From the NCBI GenBank assembly GCA_040414855.1, contig JBEDUQ010000343.1, forward strand, positions 1 to 59,581: a stretch of DNA of 59,581 nt, given 5' to 3'. Source of the DNA: DASVXQ01 sp040414855. GTDB taxonomy: Bacteria; Actinomycetota; CALGFH01. Under the pieces are notes generated by a model. The model was not told the DNA's origin. It saw only the letters and a list, made by a program, of their open reading frames with translations, and searched no databases. Positions within the stretch are counted from its first letter, which is position 1, and each line of letters starts with the position of its first letter. This document shows, one piece after another, positions 26,344 to 34,854 of the stretch. The position numbers and the translations under genes are program-made.

Positions 26344-26404
26344 GTGGTGCTAGGACCACCTTCGGCCGGGGGGACCGCGCCCGGCGATCGTGGTCCTGGG
26401 ACCA
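26344..26404. promoter_or_regulatory. Paired inverted repeats between divergent sensor kinase and esterase genes
   Basis: GTGGT-6-ACCAC lies at 26344-26359 and TGGTCC-2-GGACCA at 26391-26404. The half-site GGACCA (or its complement) appears three times. The position between divergent genes suits an operator, possibly for the NarL-type regulator encoded next to it. Confidence 0.4.
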
Positions 26405-26475
26405 GTGGCCGGGCGGCCGGCGGCGCGCAGGGTTGAGCGGCAAGCCCTCGCCCCTGCCGGAAGGACCCCGCTGCC

Positions 26476-27567
26476 ATGACCTTTCCACTTCGCCGCCTGC
26501 TCGCCGGCGTCACCGCCAGCGGGCTGCTCTCGGTCGGGACGCTCGGCGCGGTCTGGCCGGGTGGCGCCGACCCGCACCACGCCGTTGCGGGACCGCCAGG
26601 CGCCGCGGGCTGGTCCGCCGCCGTCGGCGCGGTCGCCCCCGGCGTCGCCGCGCCCGACCCCGACTCGGCCTCGCCCTCGCAGGTCCGGAGGTTCGTCGCC
26701 AGGCTCAGCGAGCGGCAGCGCCTCGAGCTCGCCGCCCGCGACCCCGGCGTGGTCGGCAACCTCGACGGCATGCCGGTCACGCTCCGAGAGGCCGCCAACC
26801 AGCGCGCCGTCGAGGCGGCCGGCGGCCCCGGCCGTCCCAGGCCGAAGGGCCGGCTGCTCGGCTACGACCCTCGCGGCGACGGCCGCGTGATCGAGGTCTT
26901 CGGCGACCTCGCCTCGGCGCGGAACCTGGCGGTGTTGGTCCCGGGCAGCGGCTGGACGCTCCGGAACGTCATGACCGCCGGCGCCAGGCACGGCGCGGAC
27001 CCGGTCGCCGCCGCGCTCGCCCTGCGCGACCAGATCAGGCGCCTCGACCCGGGCGCGAGCACCGCCGTGGTGATGTGGCTCGGCTACGACACCCCGGAGG
27101 GGATCGACCGCCAGGCGGCGCGCTCGGAGCGGGCGATCGCCGGGGCGGTCGCGCTCCGGCGCTTCATCGCCGGCCTGCCGGGCAGCGCCCACGTGAGCCT
27201 GCTCTGCCACAGCTACGGAGCGGTCGTTTGCGGGCGCGCCGCCGGCGCTCCCGGGATCGACGAGCTGGTGGCCATGGCCGCGCCCGGCCTGGACGTCGGT
27301 TCCGCCGCGGCGCTGCACACCTCGGCGCGCGTCTGGGCGGCCAGGGTGCCCGACGACCCGATGCGCTTCGTGCCCTCCATCCGCGTCGGCCCATTCGGCC
27401 ACGGCGCCGACCCGACCGACCCTGCCTTCGGCGCCCGCGTGCTCCAGACCGGCACCGCCCGCGGCCACGGCGGCTACTACGCGCCCGGCACCGAACTGCT
27501 CGCCAACCTCGCCCGCATCGTGCTCGACCGCCCATCGGAGGTGACCCTCGTTGACCACGACCGCTGA
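26476..27567 (+). CDS. Exported DUF1023-type alpha/beta hydrolase
   Basis: The 363-residue protein starts with a signal-like segment (RRLLAGVTASGLLSVGTLGAVW). It contains an alpha/beta hydrolase domain of the actinobacterial DUF1023 type, with the nucleophile elbow LLCHSYGAVVCG and late HGGYYAPGTE near the usual His. The middle block RNLAVLVPGSGWTLRN is also typical. The substrate is unknown, presumably an ester outside the membrane. The second half of the ribosome site GGAAGGA lies ten bases before the ATG. The 3' end overlaps the acyltransferase gene by 17 bases. Confidence 0.85.
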   Translation: MTFPLRRLLAGVTASGLLSVGTLGAVWPGGADPHHAVAGPPGAAGWSAAVGAVAPGVAAPDPDSASPSQVRRFVARLSERQRLELAARDPGVVGNLDGMPVTLREAANQRAVEAAGGPGRPRPKGRLLGYDPRGDGRVIEVFGDLASARNLAVLVPGSGWTLRNVMTAGARHGADPVAAALALRDQIRRLDPGASTAVVMWLGYDTPEGIDRQAARSERAIAGAVALRRFIAGLPGSAHVSLLCHSYGAVVCGRAAGAPGIDELVAMAAPGLDVGSAAALHTSARVWAARVPDDPMRFVPSIRVGPFGHGADPTDPAFGARVLQTGTARGHGGYYAPGTELLANLARIVLDRPSEVTLVDHDR

Positions 27568-28858
27568 ATCGACTACGACCGCTGAACCCCGCACCCCCAC
27601 CGCGACCGCTGGACCCCGCACCCGCATTCCGGCGCGACCGCCCGCGACCCTCGCCGGCTTCGCCAGACGCCTCGACGCCGCCACCCCGACGACGCGCAAG
27701 CGGGCCATCGACGGCCTCAGGGCGCTGGCGATCCTCGGCGTGGTGGTCGGCCACTTCCTGGTGATGGCCCTGACCGTGTCGGGCGACGGCGCGCTGCGTG
27801 GCGCCAGCCCGCTGGCCGCGCTGCCCGCGATGGCGCCGCTGAGCTGGGCGCTCCAGATGCTCGGCCTGTTCTTCCTGGTGGGCGGCTACACCGGCGCGCT
27901 CGGCCTGGAGCGGTCCCGGTCGCGCGGGGAACCGTACGGCGTCTGGGTGCGCGCCCGGCTGCTGCGGCTCGGCCGTCCGGTGGTGGCGGCGACCGCCGTC
28001 CTCGGCGCCGGACTGGGGGTCCTGGCCGTCGCCGGCGTGCCCGCGGCGACGCTGCACACGGCGACCGTCATGGTGGTGCAGCCGCTCTGGTTCATCGGCA
28101 TCTACGCGGTGATCACCGCGCTGACCCCGCTCGCCCTGGCGCTCGACCGGAGGCTCGGCGCGTTCGCGGCGCTGCCGGGGCTGCTGATCGTCGCGGTCGT
28201 CGACCTGCTCCGCTACGGGCCGTGGCACCAGGCGATGCCCGGCTGGCTGGGCCTGCTGAACCTGCTGCCTGGCTGGTCGTTCGCCTACCTGCTCGGGATC
28301 GCCTGGGCGCACGGCCGGATCTCCAGGGCCGGCGCCTGGCTGCTGGCCGCGGGCGGCGGCGCGCTCGGGCTGCTGCTGGTGCTCCGGCTCGGCTACCCGG
28401 CCAGCATGGTCGGTGTGCCCGGCGCCGGGAGGGTCAACTCCCACCCGCCGTCCCTGCTGGTCCTGGCGCTGGCCTCGCTCCAGTCGGGCCTGGCGATCCT
28501 GCTGCGCGACCGGATCGAGCGGCTGCTGCGCCGGCCGGCCCTGTGGGCCGGGGTCGCGCTGGCCAACCTCAGCGCGATGACCATCTTCTGCTGGCACCAG
28601 ATCGCGCTGCTCTCGCTGACCGGAGCGGCCCTGGCGCTGCGGCCGGCCGGGGTTGCCGGTCTGCTCGAGCGGCCGGACGGCCTCGGCTGGGCTGTCCACC
28701 GGGTCGCGTGGTTCCCCGCCTACGCGCTCGTGCTCGGCGTCCTGGTGGCCCTCGCCCGCCGCTTCGAGGGGCCTTGGCGCTCCGTGCCGCGGCCCGCCAA
28801 GGTCGCGGCGGGCGTGGCCTCGGCGGCCTTCGCCGCCTGGGCGGTCTCGACGATGTGA
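27551..28858 (+). CDS. Membrane acyltransferase (acyltransferase-3 family)
   Basis: This 435-residue, roughly ten-helix protein begins, after a Thr/Pro-rich head, with RAIDGLRALAILGVVVGHF, the typical acyltransferase-3 opening with its catalytic His. FWWHQ-like FCWHQIALL lies near the C-terminal end. Family members move acyl groups onto extracytoplasmic glycans, lipids or antibiotics. The start is TTG at 27551: GGAGGT lies eight bases ahead and overlaps the esterase gene, so an exported esterase and an acyltransferase are coupled. The head (residues 1-35) carries repeated TTAEP/TATAGPRT-like units. Confidence 0.85.
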   Translation: MTTTAESTTTAEPRTPTATAGPRTRIPARPPATLAGFARRLDAATPTTRKRAIDGLRALAILGVVVGHFLVMALTVSGDGALRGASPLAALPAMAPLSWALQMLGLFFLVGGYTGALGLERSRSRGEPYGVWVRARLLRLGRPVVAATAVLGAGLGVLAVAGVPAATLHTATVMVVQPLWFIGIYAVITALTPLALALDRRLGAFAALPGLLIVAVVDLLRYGPWHQAMPGWLGLLNLLPGWSFAYLLGIAWAHGRISRAGAWLLAAGGGALGLLLVLRLGYPASMVGVPGAGRVNSHPPSLLVLALASLQSGLAILLRDRIERLLRRPALWAGVALANLSAMTIFCWHQIALLSLTGAALALRPAGVAGLLERPDGLGWAVHRVAWFPAYALVLGVLVALARRFEGPWRSVPRPAKVAAGVASAAFAAWAVSTM

Positions 28859-28995
28859 CCTCCGGCCCGTCAACCGGCCGCGAACAACGTCCGGGGCCGA
28901 TCGGCTCTCCGACGACGCCCACCGCCGGTGTGCGGCGCCTTGAACGGGGCCACAATGGCCCGCGACCCATCACCGAGACCCCAAGGAGGCCGACC

Positions 28996-29460
28996 TTGAC
29001 CACGAGTGCCACCCAGGCGGCGACCGTCCCGGAGAGCCACCGGGACCTGACCGAGCGGCCTCTGATCGCGCATTTCGCGACGGTGCGGAGCGACGGCTCG
29101 GTGCAGACCAACCCGATGTGGTTCCGGTGGGACGGCGACCGGGTGCGCATGAGCCACACCCGGACCAGAAAGAAGTTCCGCAACGTCGCGCACGAGCCGA
29201 GGGTGGCGCTGTCGATCGTCGACCCCGAAAACTCGCAGCGGTACCTGGAGGTCCGCGGCGTGGTCGAGTCGGTCGAGGACGACACCGGCGCGCCCTTCTA
29301 CCGGTCGCTCCAGGAGCGCTACAACGGCGCCTCCGCGCCGGTCCGCGACGCCGACGTGCGCGTGGTGCTGGTGATCCGGCCGACCACGATCCTCGCCAGA
29401 GACTTCGCGCCCGGCGCCGAGGAGCCGACCATGCAGCGCACGGTCGCTCCCGGCTCGTGA
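28996..29460 (+). CDS. PPOX-class F420-dependent oxidoreductase
   Basis: The 154-residue split-barrel flavin/deazaflavin protein contains PLIAHFATVRSDGSVQTNPMWFRWDGDRVRMSH, the usual first half of these enzymes. TRTRKKFRNVAHEPRVALSI follows, which carries the Lys/Arg cluster that binds the cofactor phosphate. Such proteins reduce small substrates with F420H2 or bind flavin. The start is TTG at 28996, six bases after AAGGAGG. The longer frame upstream is the acyltransferase in another phase. Use of coenzyme F420 is a strong taxonomic hint for Actinobacteria. Confidence 0.88.
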   Translation: MTTSATQAATVPESHRDLTERPLIAHFATVRSDGSVQTNPMWFRWDGDRVRMSHTRTRKKFRNVAHEPRVALSIVDPENSQRYLEVRGVVESVEDDTGAPFYRSLQERYNGASAPVRDADVRVVLVIRPTTILARDFAPGAEEPTMQRTVAPGS

Positions 29461-29500
29461 CCGCTCGTGACCGGGTCGCCGCCACGCGGAGGGACGGCCG

Positions 29501-30211
29501 ATGGATGAGCCGGTCGCGCTGCTGTTCGACGTGTTCGGGACCTGCGTCGACTGGCGCTCCAACATCGCCAGCCAGGGCGAGGCGCTCGGGCGCCGGCTCG
29601 GCCTCGGGGAGGTCGACTGGCCGGCGTTCGCCGACGCCTGGCGCGGGCTCTACCAGCCGCGGATGGAGACCGTCCGGAGCGGGCGGCGGCAGTGGACCAA
29701 CCTGGACGTGCTCCACCGCGAGTCGCTCGACCGGGTGCTGGCGGACTTCGGCCTGGACGAGGTCGGCGAGCGCGACCGCGAGCTGTTGACGCTCGCATGG
29801 CACCGGCTGGACCCCTGGCCGGACACGGTCGAGGGGCTGCGGCGGCTGCGGGCCCGCTTCACGATCGCGCCGTGCTCCAACGGGCACATCGCGCTGCTGG
29901 TCGGCCTGTCGCGGCACGCCGGGATCAGCTGGGACGCGGTCCTCGGCGCAGAGCTCGCGCGGACCTACAAGCCGAGACCGGAGGTCTACACGCGCAGCGT
30001 CGAGGCGCTCGGGCTGCGGCCGGGGCAGGCGATGATGGTGGCCGCCCACAATCCGGACCTGAAGGCGGCGGCCGCGCTCGGGCTTCGCACCGCGTTCGTG
30101 GCGCGGCCCAGAGAGCACGGTCCCGGCCAGACCTCCGACCTCGAGCCGGGGCCGGACGCCGAGGTGGCCGCGGGCGATCTGATCGACCTCGCCGCCAAGC
30201 TCGGCGCCTAG
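29501..30211 (+). CDS. Haloacid dehalogenase, type II
   Basis: The 236-residue HAD-fold enzyme has Asp10 in LLFDVFGTCVDW as the nucleophile that attacks the carbon bearing the halogen. The anion-binding CSNGH and the Lys of TYKPRPEVY are present. The usual SSNxWD block reads AAHNPDLKAA, keeping Asn and Asp. Length and order match L-2-haloacid dehalogenases, which yield 2-hydroxyacids, though other substrates are possible. GGAGGGA precedes the ATG. It follows the F420 enzyme by 40 bases and converges with the dioxygenase gene. Confidence 0.85.
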   Translation: MDEPVALLFDVFGTCVDWRSNIASQGEALGRRLGLGEVDWPAFADAWRGLYQPRMETVRSGRRQWTNLDVLHRESLDRVLADFGLDEVGERDRELLTLAWHRLDPWPDTVEGLRRLRARFTIAPCSNGHIALLVGLSRHAGISWDAVLGAELARTYKPRPEVYTRSVEALGLRPGQAMMVAAHNPDLKAAAALGLRTAFVARPREHGPGQTSDLEPGPDAEVAAGDLIDLAAKLGA

Positions 30212-30239
30212 CCTCGTCTGGCGGTGGCGTCCCGGACCG

Positions 30240-31034
30240 TCAGTTGACCTCGATCGAGCGCTTGGCCAGGCCGAGCCAGAAGCCGTCGATCTCCTGGTGC
30301 GGGCGGGCTTCGGGGTCGTCGGAGGCGCCGAGGGTCACGAAAATCGGCGCGAAGTGCTCGACGGTCGGGTGCGCGTACGGCATACCGGGGGCGCGGTGGC
30401 GGAAGTCGAGCAGCTCGTCGACGGCGCCGCGCCGCAGCGCGTCCTCGGCCCAGGCGTCGAACTCCCGCGACCAGCCCTCCGGCCGCGCGGTCGGCCTCCA
30501 CTCCCGCAGAAACGGCAGGCCGTGGGTGAGGAAGCCGCTGCCAACGATCAGCACGCCCTGGTAGCGCAGCGGGCGCAGCCGCCGGCCGAGGTCGAGCAGC
30601 CGCTCGGGGTCGAGCGTCGGCATCGAGATCTGGAGCACCGGCACGTCAGCCTCGGGGTACATGACCGTCAGCGGCACGTAGGCGCCGTGGTCCAGGCCCC
30701 GGTCGGGCCGCTCGGCGACCGGCTCGGTGTCGGCCATCAGCGCGCGCACCTTGGCGGCGAGCTCCGGGGCGCCCGGCGAGGGGTAGCGGGCCTGGTAGTA
30801 GCGCTCGGGAAAGCCGCCGAAGTCGTACACCAGCGGCACCGCGTCGGCGGTCGCGCCGATGGTCAGCGGTGCCGACTCCCAGTGCGCCGAGACCATCAGG
30901 ACCGCCCGCGGTCGCGGCAGCCTGCCGGCCCAGGCGGCCAGCTGGCTGGTCCAGAGCTGGTCGTCCACCAGCGGCGGCGCCCCGTGCCCCAGATAGATGG
31001 CCGGCATCCGCCGCTCGACGTCCTCGCTGCCCAT
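30240..31034 (-). CDS. DODA-type extradiol dioxygenase (YgiD-like)
   Basis: The 264-residue protein is of the LigB/DODA class. Likely metal ligands are His17 (YLGHGAPP), His51 (SAHWES) and His in PTVEHFAPI; LDHGAYVPLTVMYP and GSGFLTHGLPF are typical family blocks. It opens catechol-like rings such as DOPA or related catechols with O2. GAGGAG lies five bases before the ATG. A good promoter with an overlapping inverted repeat is just upstream, suggesting control by a small-molecule-responsive repressor. Confidence 0.9.
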   Translation of the reverse strand: MGSEDVERRMPAIYLGHGAPPLVDDQLWTSQLAAWAGRLPRPRAVLMVSAHWESAPLTIGATADAVPLVYDFGGFPERYYQARYPSPGAPELAAKVRALMADTEPVAERPDRGLDHGAYVPLTVMYPEADVPVLQISMPTLDPERLLDLGRRLRPLRYQGVLIVGSGFLTHGLPFLREWRPTARPEGWSREFDAWAEDALRRGAVDELLDFRHRAPGMPYAHPTVEHFAPIFVTLGASDDPEARPHQEIDGFWLGLAKRSIEVN

Positions 31035-31070
31035 GACCGCTCCTCGCTCGTGCGTTCACGCCTCCCCACC

Positions 31071-31100
31071 ACTGTAGCCAGTCTAGTTGAAGATTCAAGT
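31071..31100 (-). promoter_or_regulatory. Promoter and candidate operator of the DODA dioxygenase gene
   Basis: On the minus strand TTGAAT (31098-31093) and TACAGT (31076-31071) are 16 bases apart, giving a leader of about 30 bases. The -35 is embedded in AGTTGAAGATTCAAGT (31085-31100), an imperfect palindrome with TTGAA-2-TTCAA arms, like many MarR-family operators. Confidence 0.6.
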
Positions 31101-31235
31101 ATCCGCGGCGAGGGGAGGAGAAGCGGCGGCAAGGCGGGAGGGACCCGCTCGGGCCAGGCCTCCCCGGACCGCGGGCGGCGCTGTGCTTGAATGGCCGGGG
31201 CCCTCTGACAGCGTCTGACATCGGGCTCCACGACC

Positions 31236-32267
31236 ATGACACCAATGCTTGTTCACCACATGCGATCACGAAGCACCACAAACGGGACAAAGAGCGCCGG
31301 CTGGCGGCGGCTGGGCCTTTCGGCGGGATGGCTGGTCGCCGGGTCGCTGGGCTCGGTGGCGGGGGCGCGCATGGCGCGGCTGGACGAGTCGTCGAGCGCG
31401 CTGCTCATGGCCGACGGCCTGGCGCCGCTGCTGTGGGTGCCCGCGCTGGGGTCGCTGGCGATCGGCATCGGGACCCGGCGGCGGGCGCTCGCCTCGGTCT
31501 CGGCCGGGCTGGCGGCCGTCCACCTCGCCCGCGCGCTGCCGACGCTCAGCCGAACCCGCACGCGCCAGGCCCACGCCGAGGGCGCGGCCGAGCGCGGCAC
31601 GACCTCGCTGCGGCTGTTCACCGCCAACCTCCAGTTCCGGAACCCCGACACGGCGGCGATCGCGGAGGAGATCCGCGAGGCCAAGCCGGACCTGGTCCTG
31701 CTCCAGGAGCTGAGCCCACGCAGCGGCGAGGGCATCGTCCACTCCGGCGTGCTCGACGACTACGAGCACTCGGTCGTGCGGCCGAGCAACGGCGCCTTCG
31801 GGATGGGGGTGTGGTCGCGGCTGCCGCTCAGCGGCGCGGAGGTCGCCGAAGTCGCCGAGGCCACCATGATCCTGGTCGACGTCGAGGTCGGCGGCCGCCC
31901 GGTCGCGCTCTGCTCGGTCCACACGGTGGCGCCGCTCGGGGCCGCGCGGGAGCGCTGGCGGCGGCAGCTCGACTGGCTCGAACAGGTCGCCGGCCGCCGC
32001 TCTCCGCTGATCATGGCCGGTGACTTCAACGCCACCCGCTGGCACCGCCGGCTGGCGCGGCTGCTGTCCGGCGGGCTCGACGACGCCCACGAGCGGGCCG
32101 GTCGCGGCTGGGCGGCGACCTGGCCGAGGAACCGCGCCCCGCTGCCGCCGCTGATGCTGCTCGACCACGTGCTGGTGTCGCCGTCGATCGGCGTCCTGTC
32201 CGTCCGCGAGGGCGAAGGCGCCGGCAGCGACCACCGGCCGGTCCTGGTCGACCTGCTGGTGCCCTGA
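31236..32267 (+). CDS. Membrane-anchored endonuclease/exonuclease/phosphatase-family protein
   Basis: In this 343-residue protein, residues 25-95 hold two or three hydrophobic segments. The rest is an EEP (DNase I-like) domain: FTANLQF (Asn), LVLLQELSP (metal-binding Glu), AGDFNATRWHRRL and the C-terminal GSDHRPVLVDL with the catalytic Asp-His. Bacterial members with this layout act outside on phosphodiesters or sphingolipids, and the substrate is unknown. The ATG at 31236 has no clear ribosome site; in-frame ATGs at 31248 and 31260 are alternatives. The LigT-like gene follows after 16 bases. Confidence 0.83.
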   Translation: MTPMLVHHMRSRSTTNGTKSAGWRRLGLSAGWLVAGSLGSVAGARMARLDESSSALLMADGLAPLLWVPALGSLAIGIGTRRRALASVSAGLAAVHLARALPTLSRTRTRQAHAEGAAERGTTSLRLFTANLQFRNPDTAAIAEEIREAKPDLVLLQELSPRSGEGIVHSGVLDDYEHSVVRPSNGAFGMGVWSRLPLSGAEVAEVAEATMILVDVEVGGRPVALCSVHTVAPLGAARERWRRQLDWLEQVAGRRSPLIMAGDFNATRWHRRLARLLSGGLDDAHERAGRGWAATWPRNRAPLPPLMLLDHVLVSPSIGVLSVREGEGAGSDHRPVLVDLLVP

Positions 32268-32283
32268 CAGGGAGGAGCGCGCC

Positions 32284-32787
32284 GTGCGGATGTTCGTGGC
32301 GGTATGGCCGCCTCCCGAGGTGGTCGCGGTGCTCTCGGCGCTGGAGCGGCCAGAGCTGCCGGGCATGCGCTGGTCGCTGCCGGCGCAGTGGATGGTGACG
32401 GTGCGCCCGCTCGGCCACGTGGACCAGCGGCTAGTGGAGCCGCTGGCCGGCGAGCTGGAGGCCGAGCTCGACGGCGCCCCGGCGGTCGACTGCGTGCTCG
32501 GGCCGAAGACGCGCCGGCCCGGCGGGGACTGGCTCGCCGTGGCGGTCAGCGGCCTCGAGGACCTCGGCGCGGTGGTCTTCGAGGCCACCGAGCGGCTGGT
32601 GCCGGTCACCCACCCCCAGCCGTTCCGGGCCGACGTGGTACTGGCCAGGGGACGGGTCCCCAAGGAGCTGGCCGGCGTGCCGGTCTCGGCGTCGTGGACG
32701 GCGCGCTCGCTGTCGCTGGTCGCCGACCGCTCCTCGCCGCGGAGCCCGCGCTTCGAGGACCTCGCGACCGTCCCGCTCGGCGACTGA
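32284..32787 (+). CDS. 2'-5' RNA ligase/phosphoesterase-like protein lacking both HxT motifs
   Basis: The 167-residue protein has the LigT/ThpR 2H-phosphoesterase pattern (RMFVAVWPP at the start, about 170 residues). The two catalytic HxT motifs are lost: the first reads M37-V-T in QWMVTVRPLG, and the second reads D117-V-V in FRADVVLAR, where the family has FxPHxTLAR. Family enzymes cleave cyclic phosphodiesters in RNA or nucleotides. This one should not do that chemistry, but may still bind a nucleotide. GGAGGAG precedes the GTG start. Confidence 0.8.
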   Translation: MRMFVAVWPPPEVVAVLSALERPELPGMRWSLPAQWMVTVRPLGHVDQRLVEPLAGELEAELDGAPAVDCVLGPKTRRPGGDWLAVAVSGLEDLGAVVFEATERLVPVTHPQPFRADVVLARGRVPKELAGVPVSASWTARSLSLVADRSSPRSPRFEDLATVPLGD

Positions 32788-32806
32788 CCCGCCGGCCAGC
32801 GACCTC

Positions 32807-34513
32807 TCAGTCCTCGGGCGAGCCGAGCGGGGTGGTCACCGCGCCCTGCGAGGCCGACTGGACCAGCGAGGCGTACTTGTCGAAGACGCCGCCGCGCATC
32901 CCCGGCTGGCGGGGCTTCCAGTCGCGCAGCCGCTCCTCGACGTCGACGTCCTCGGCCGACAGCGTGCGACTGTCGACGTCCATGGTGACGACGTCGCCGT
33001 CGCGCAGGGCGGCCAGCGGGCCGCCGAGGGCGGCCTCGGGCGCGACGTGGCCGACCATCAGCCCGCGGGTGGCGCCGCTGAAGCGGCCGTCGGTGACCAG
33101 GGCCACCGAGTCGCCCAGCCCCGCGCCGACGATCGCGGCGGTGACCTGGAGCATCTCGCGCATGCCCGGCCCGCCCTTGGGGCCCTCGTAGCGGATCACC
33201 ACCGTGTCGCCCGGCCGGATCTGCCCGGCCAGCACCGCGGCCAGCGCGTCCTCCTCGCGGTCGAACACCCGCGCGGGGCCGCGGTGGGTGGTGGGCGTGT
33301 GGGCGGTGATCTTGACCACGCTGCCCTCGGGGGCCAGGTTGCCCTTGAGCACCACCAGGCCGCCCTCGGCGCGCAGCGGGGTCTCGACCGGCACGACCAC
33401 CTTCTGACCCTGGGCCTCGGTGACCGCCTCGCAGGCCTCGCCGAGGGTCTTGCCGGTGACCGTCATCGCCGAGCCGTCGATCAGGCCGGCGTCGATGAGG
33501 CGCTTGGTCAGCACCGCGATCCCGCCGGCGGCGTAGAGGTCGTAGGCGGTGTAGGCGCCGCCGGGCTTGAGGTCGCAGAGCAGCGGGGTGCGCCGCGAGA
33601 TCCGGTCGACGTCGTCGATTGTCAGCGGGATGCCGGCCTCGCGCGCCAGCGCCAGCAGGTGGAGCACGATGTTGGTGGAGCCGCCGGAGGCGGCGCCGGC
33701 CGCGATCGCGTTCTCGAACGAGGTCCTGGTCAGGATCCTTGAGGGCGTGAGGCCCGCCTCCAGCACGTCGAGGACCAGCTCGCCGGCCGCGGCGGCGGCC
33801 GCGGCCTTGGAGCCGTCGACCGCGGGGATCGAGTTGAACCCGACCGGCGACAGGCCGAGGACCTCCATGGTCATCGACATGGTGTTGGCGGTGTACTGGC
33901 CGCCGCAGGCGCCGGCGCCCGGGCAGGCGACGGCCTCCAGCTCGGCCAGCTCGTCCTCGTCCATGGCGCCGGCGGCGACCGCGCCGATCGCCTCGAACAC
34001 CTCGCCGACGGCGACCTCGCGCCCGCGGAAGCGGCCGGGCATGATCGTGCCGCCGTACAGCAGCACGGCCGGGCGGTCGACCCGCACCATCGCCATCGCC
34101 GAGGCGGGCACGGTCTTGTCGCAGGACGCGATCGTGACCAGGGCATCGAACATGTGCCCGCGGGCGACCAGCTCGATCGAGTCGGCGATCACCTCGCGGC
34201 TGACCAGGGACGCCTTCATGCCCTCGGTGCCCATGGTGATGCCGTCGGAGATCGCGACGGTGTTGAACTCCATCGGGGTGCCGCCACCCTGGCGCACCCC
34301 GCGCTGGACGTGCTCGGCGAGCGCGCGGTGGTTGAAGTTGCACGGCATCGTGGAGGTCCACGCGTGCGCGACGCCCACGATCGGACGCGAGAGGTCCTCG
34401 TGGCTGTAGCCGATGTTCAGCAGGAACGAACGGGCCGCCGCCCGCTCGTAGCCCTCGTACAGCGTCCGGCTCGGCAGCCCGGCGACGTTCCGGGTCCTGC
34501 TCGCGGTCCCCAT
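32807..34513 (-). CDS. ilvD: Dihydroxy-acid dehydratase
   Basis: This 568-residue Fe-S dehydratase acts in valine/isoleucine (and CoA) biosynthesis. Cluster cysteines are seen in STMPCNFN, IASCDKTVP and CPGAGACGGQYTANTMS. The substrate/metal region SDGITMGTEGMKASLVSREVIADS and the C-terminal GRFSGATRGLMVGH match IlvD, not the sugar-acid dehydratases. It is cytoplasmic. GGAGAGAG lies just before the ATG. No other ilv or leu gene is in the window. A decayed relative of leucine-pathway LeuB lies immediately upstream, convergent on nothing but in the same direction. Confidence 0.96.
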   Translation of the reverse strand: MGTASRTRNVAGLPSRTLYEGYERAAARSFLLNIGYSHEDLSRPIVGVAHAWTSTMPCNFNHRALAEHVQRGVRQGGGTPMEFNTVAISDGITMGTEGMKASLVSREVIADSIELVARGHMFDALVTIASCDKTVPASAMAMVRVDRPAVLLYGGTIMPGRFRGREVAVGEVFEAIGAVAAGAMDEDELAELEAVACPGAGACGGQYTANTMSMTMEVLGLSPVGFNSIPAVDGSKAAAAAAAGELVLDVLEAGLTPSRILTRTSFENAIAAGAASGGSTNIVLHLLALAREAGIPLTIDDVDRISRRTPLLCDLKPGGAYTAYDLYAAGGIAVLTKRLIDAGLIDGSAMTVTGKTLGEACEAVTEAQGQKVVVPVETPLRAEGGLVVLKGNLAPEGSVVKITAHTPTTHRGPARVFDREEDALAAVLAGQIRPGDTVVIRYEGPKGGPGMREMLQVTAAIVGAGLGDSVALVTDGRFSGATRGLMVGHVAPEAALGGPLAALRDGDVVTMDVDSRTLSAEDVDVEERLRDWKPRQPGMRGGVFDKYASLVQSASQGAVTTPLGSPED

Positions 34514-34577
34514 CTCTCTCCAGCTCCTTCCTCAGCGCCTGTCGTGGCGGTCCGGCGGCCGCGCCGCCGCCGGTGGG

Positions 34578-34836
34578 TTATACCGTTCGCGCCGGCGGCT
34601 CGATCGCCCGCACGATGGCCTCGCCGACCATACCGCGCCGACGGGATTGGCGATCCCGCGGCCGGCCAGGTCGGGAGCGCTGCGTGGACCGGCTCGGACA
34701 GATTGGGACGCCTGCCCGGATGCAGGTTGGCGCTCGGCGAGCACCCGATGCTACCTCCGAGCGCCGAGCCGAGGTCGCGCAGGATGTCGCCGAACAGGTT
34801 CGACGCCACCAGCACCCTGAAGCGGCACGGATCCTG
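34578..34836 (-). pseudogene. C-terminal remnant of an isopropylmalate/tartrate dehydrogenase-like gene
   Basis: The minus strand reads FRVLVASNLFGDILRDLG and PSANLHPGRRPNLSEPVHA in one frame, then APDLAGRGIANPVGAVWSA in a second. MVGEAIVRAIEPP and a stop at 34578 come in a third. These are successive blocks of the beta-decarboxylating dehydrogenase family (LeuB, Icd, tartrate dehydrogenase), so at least two frameshifts are present. Only the last third survives, since the upstream part is replaced by the end of the 3-hydroxyacyl-CoA dehydrogenase gene. This accounts for most of the 341-base gap upstream of ilvD. Confidence 0.88.
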
Positions 34837-34854
34837 ACCACGCGGTACCGCCGG

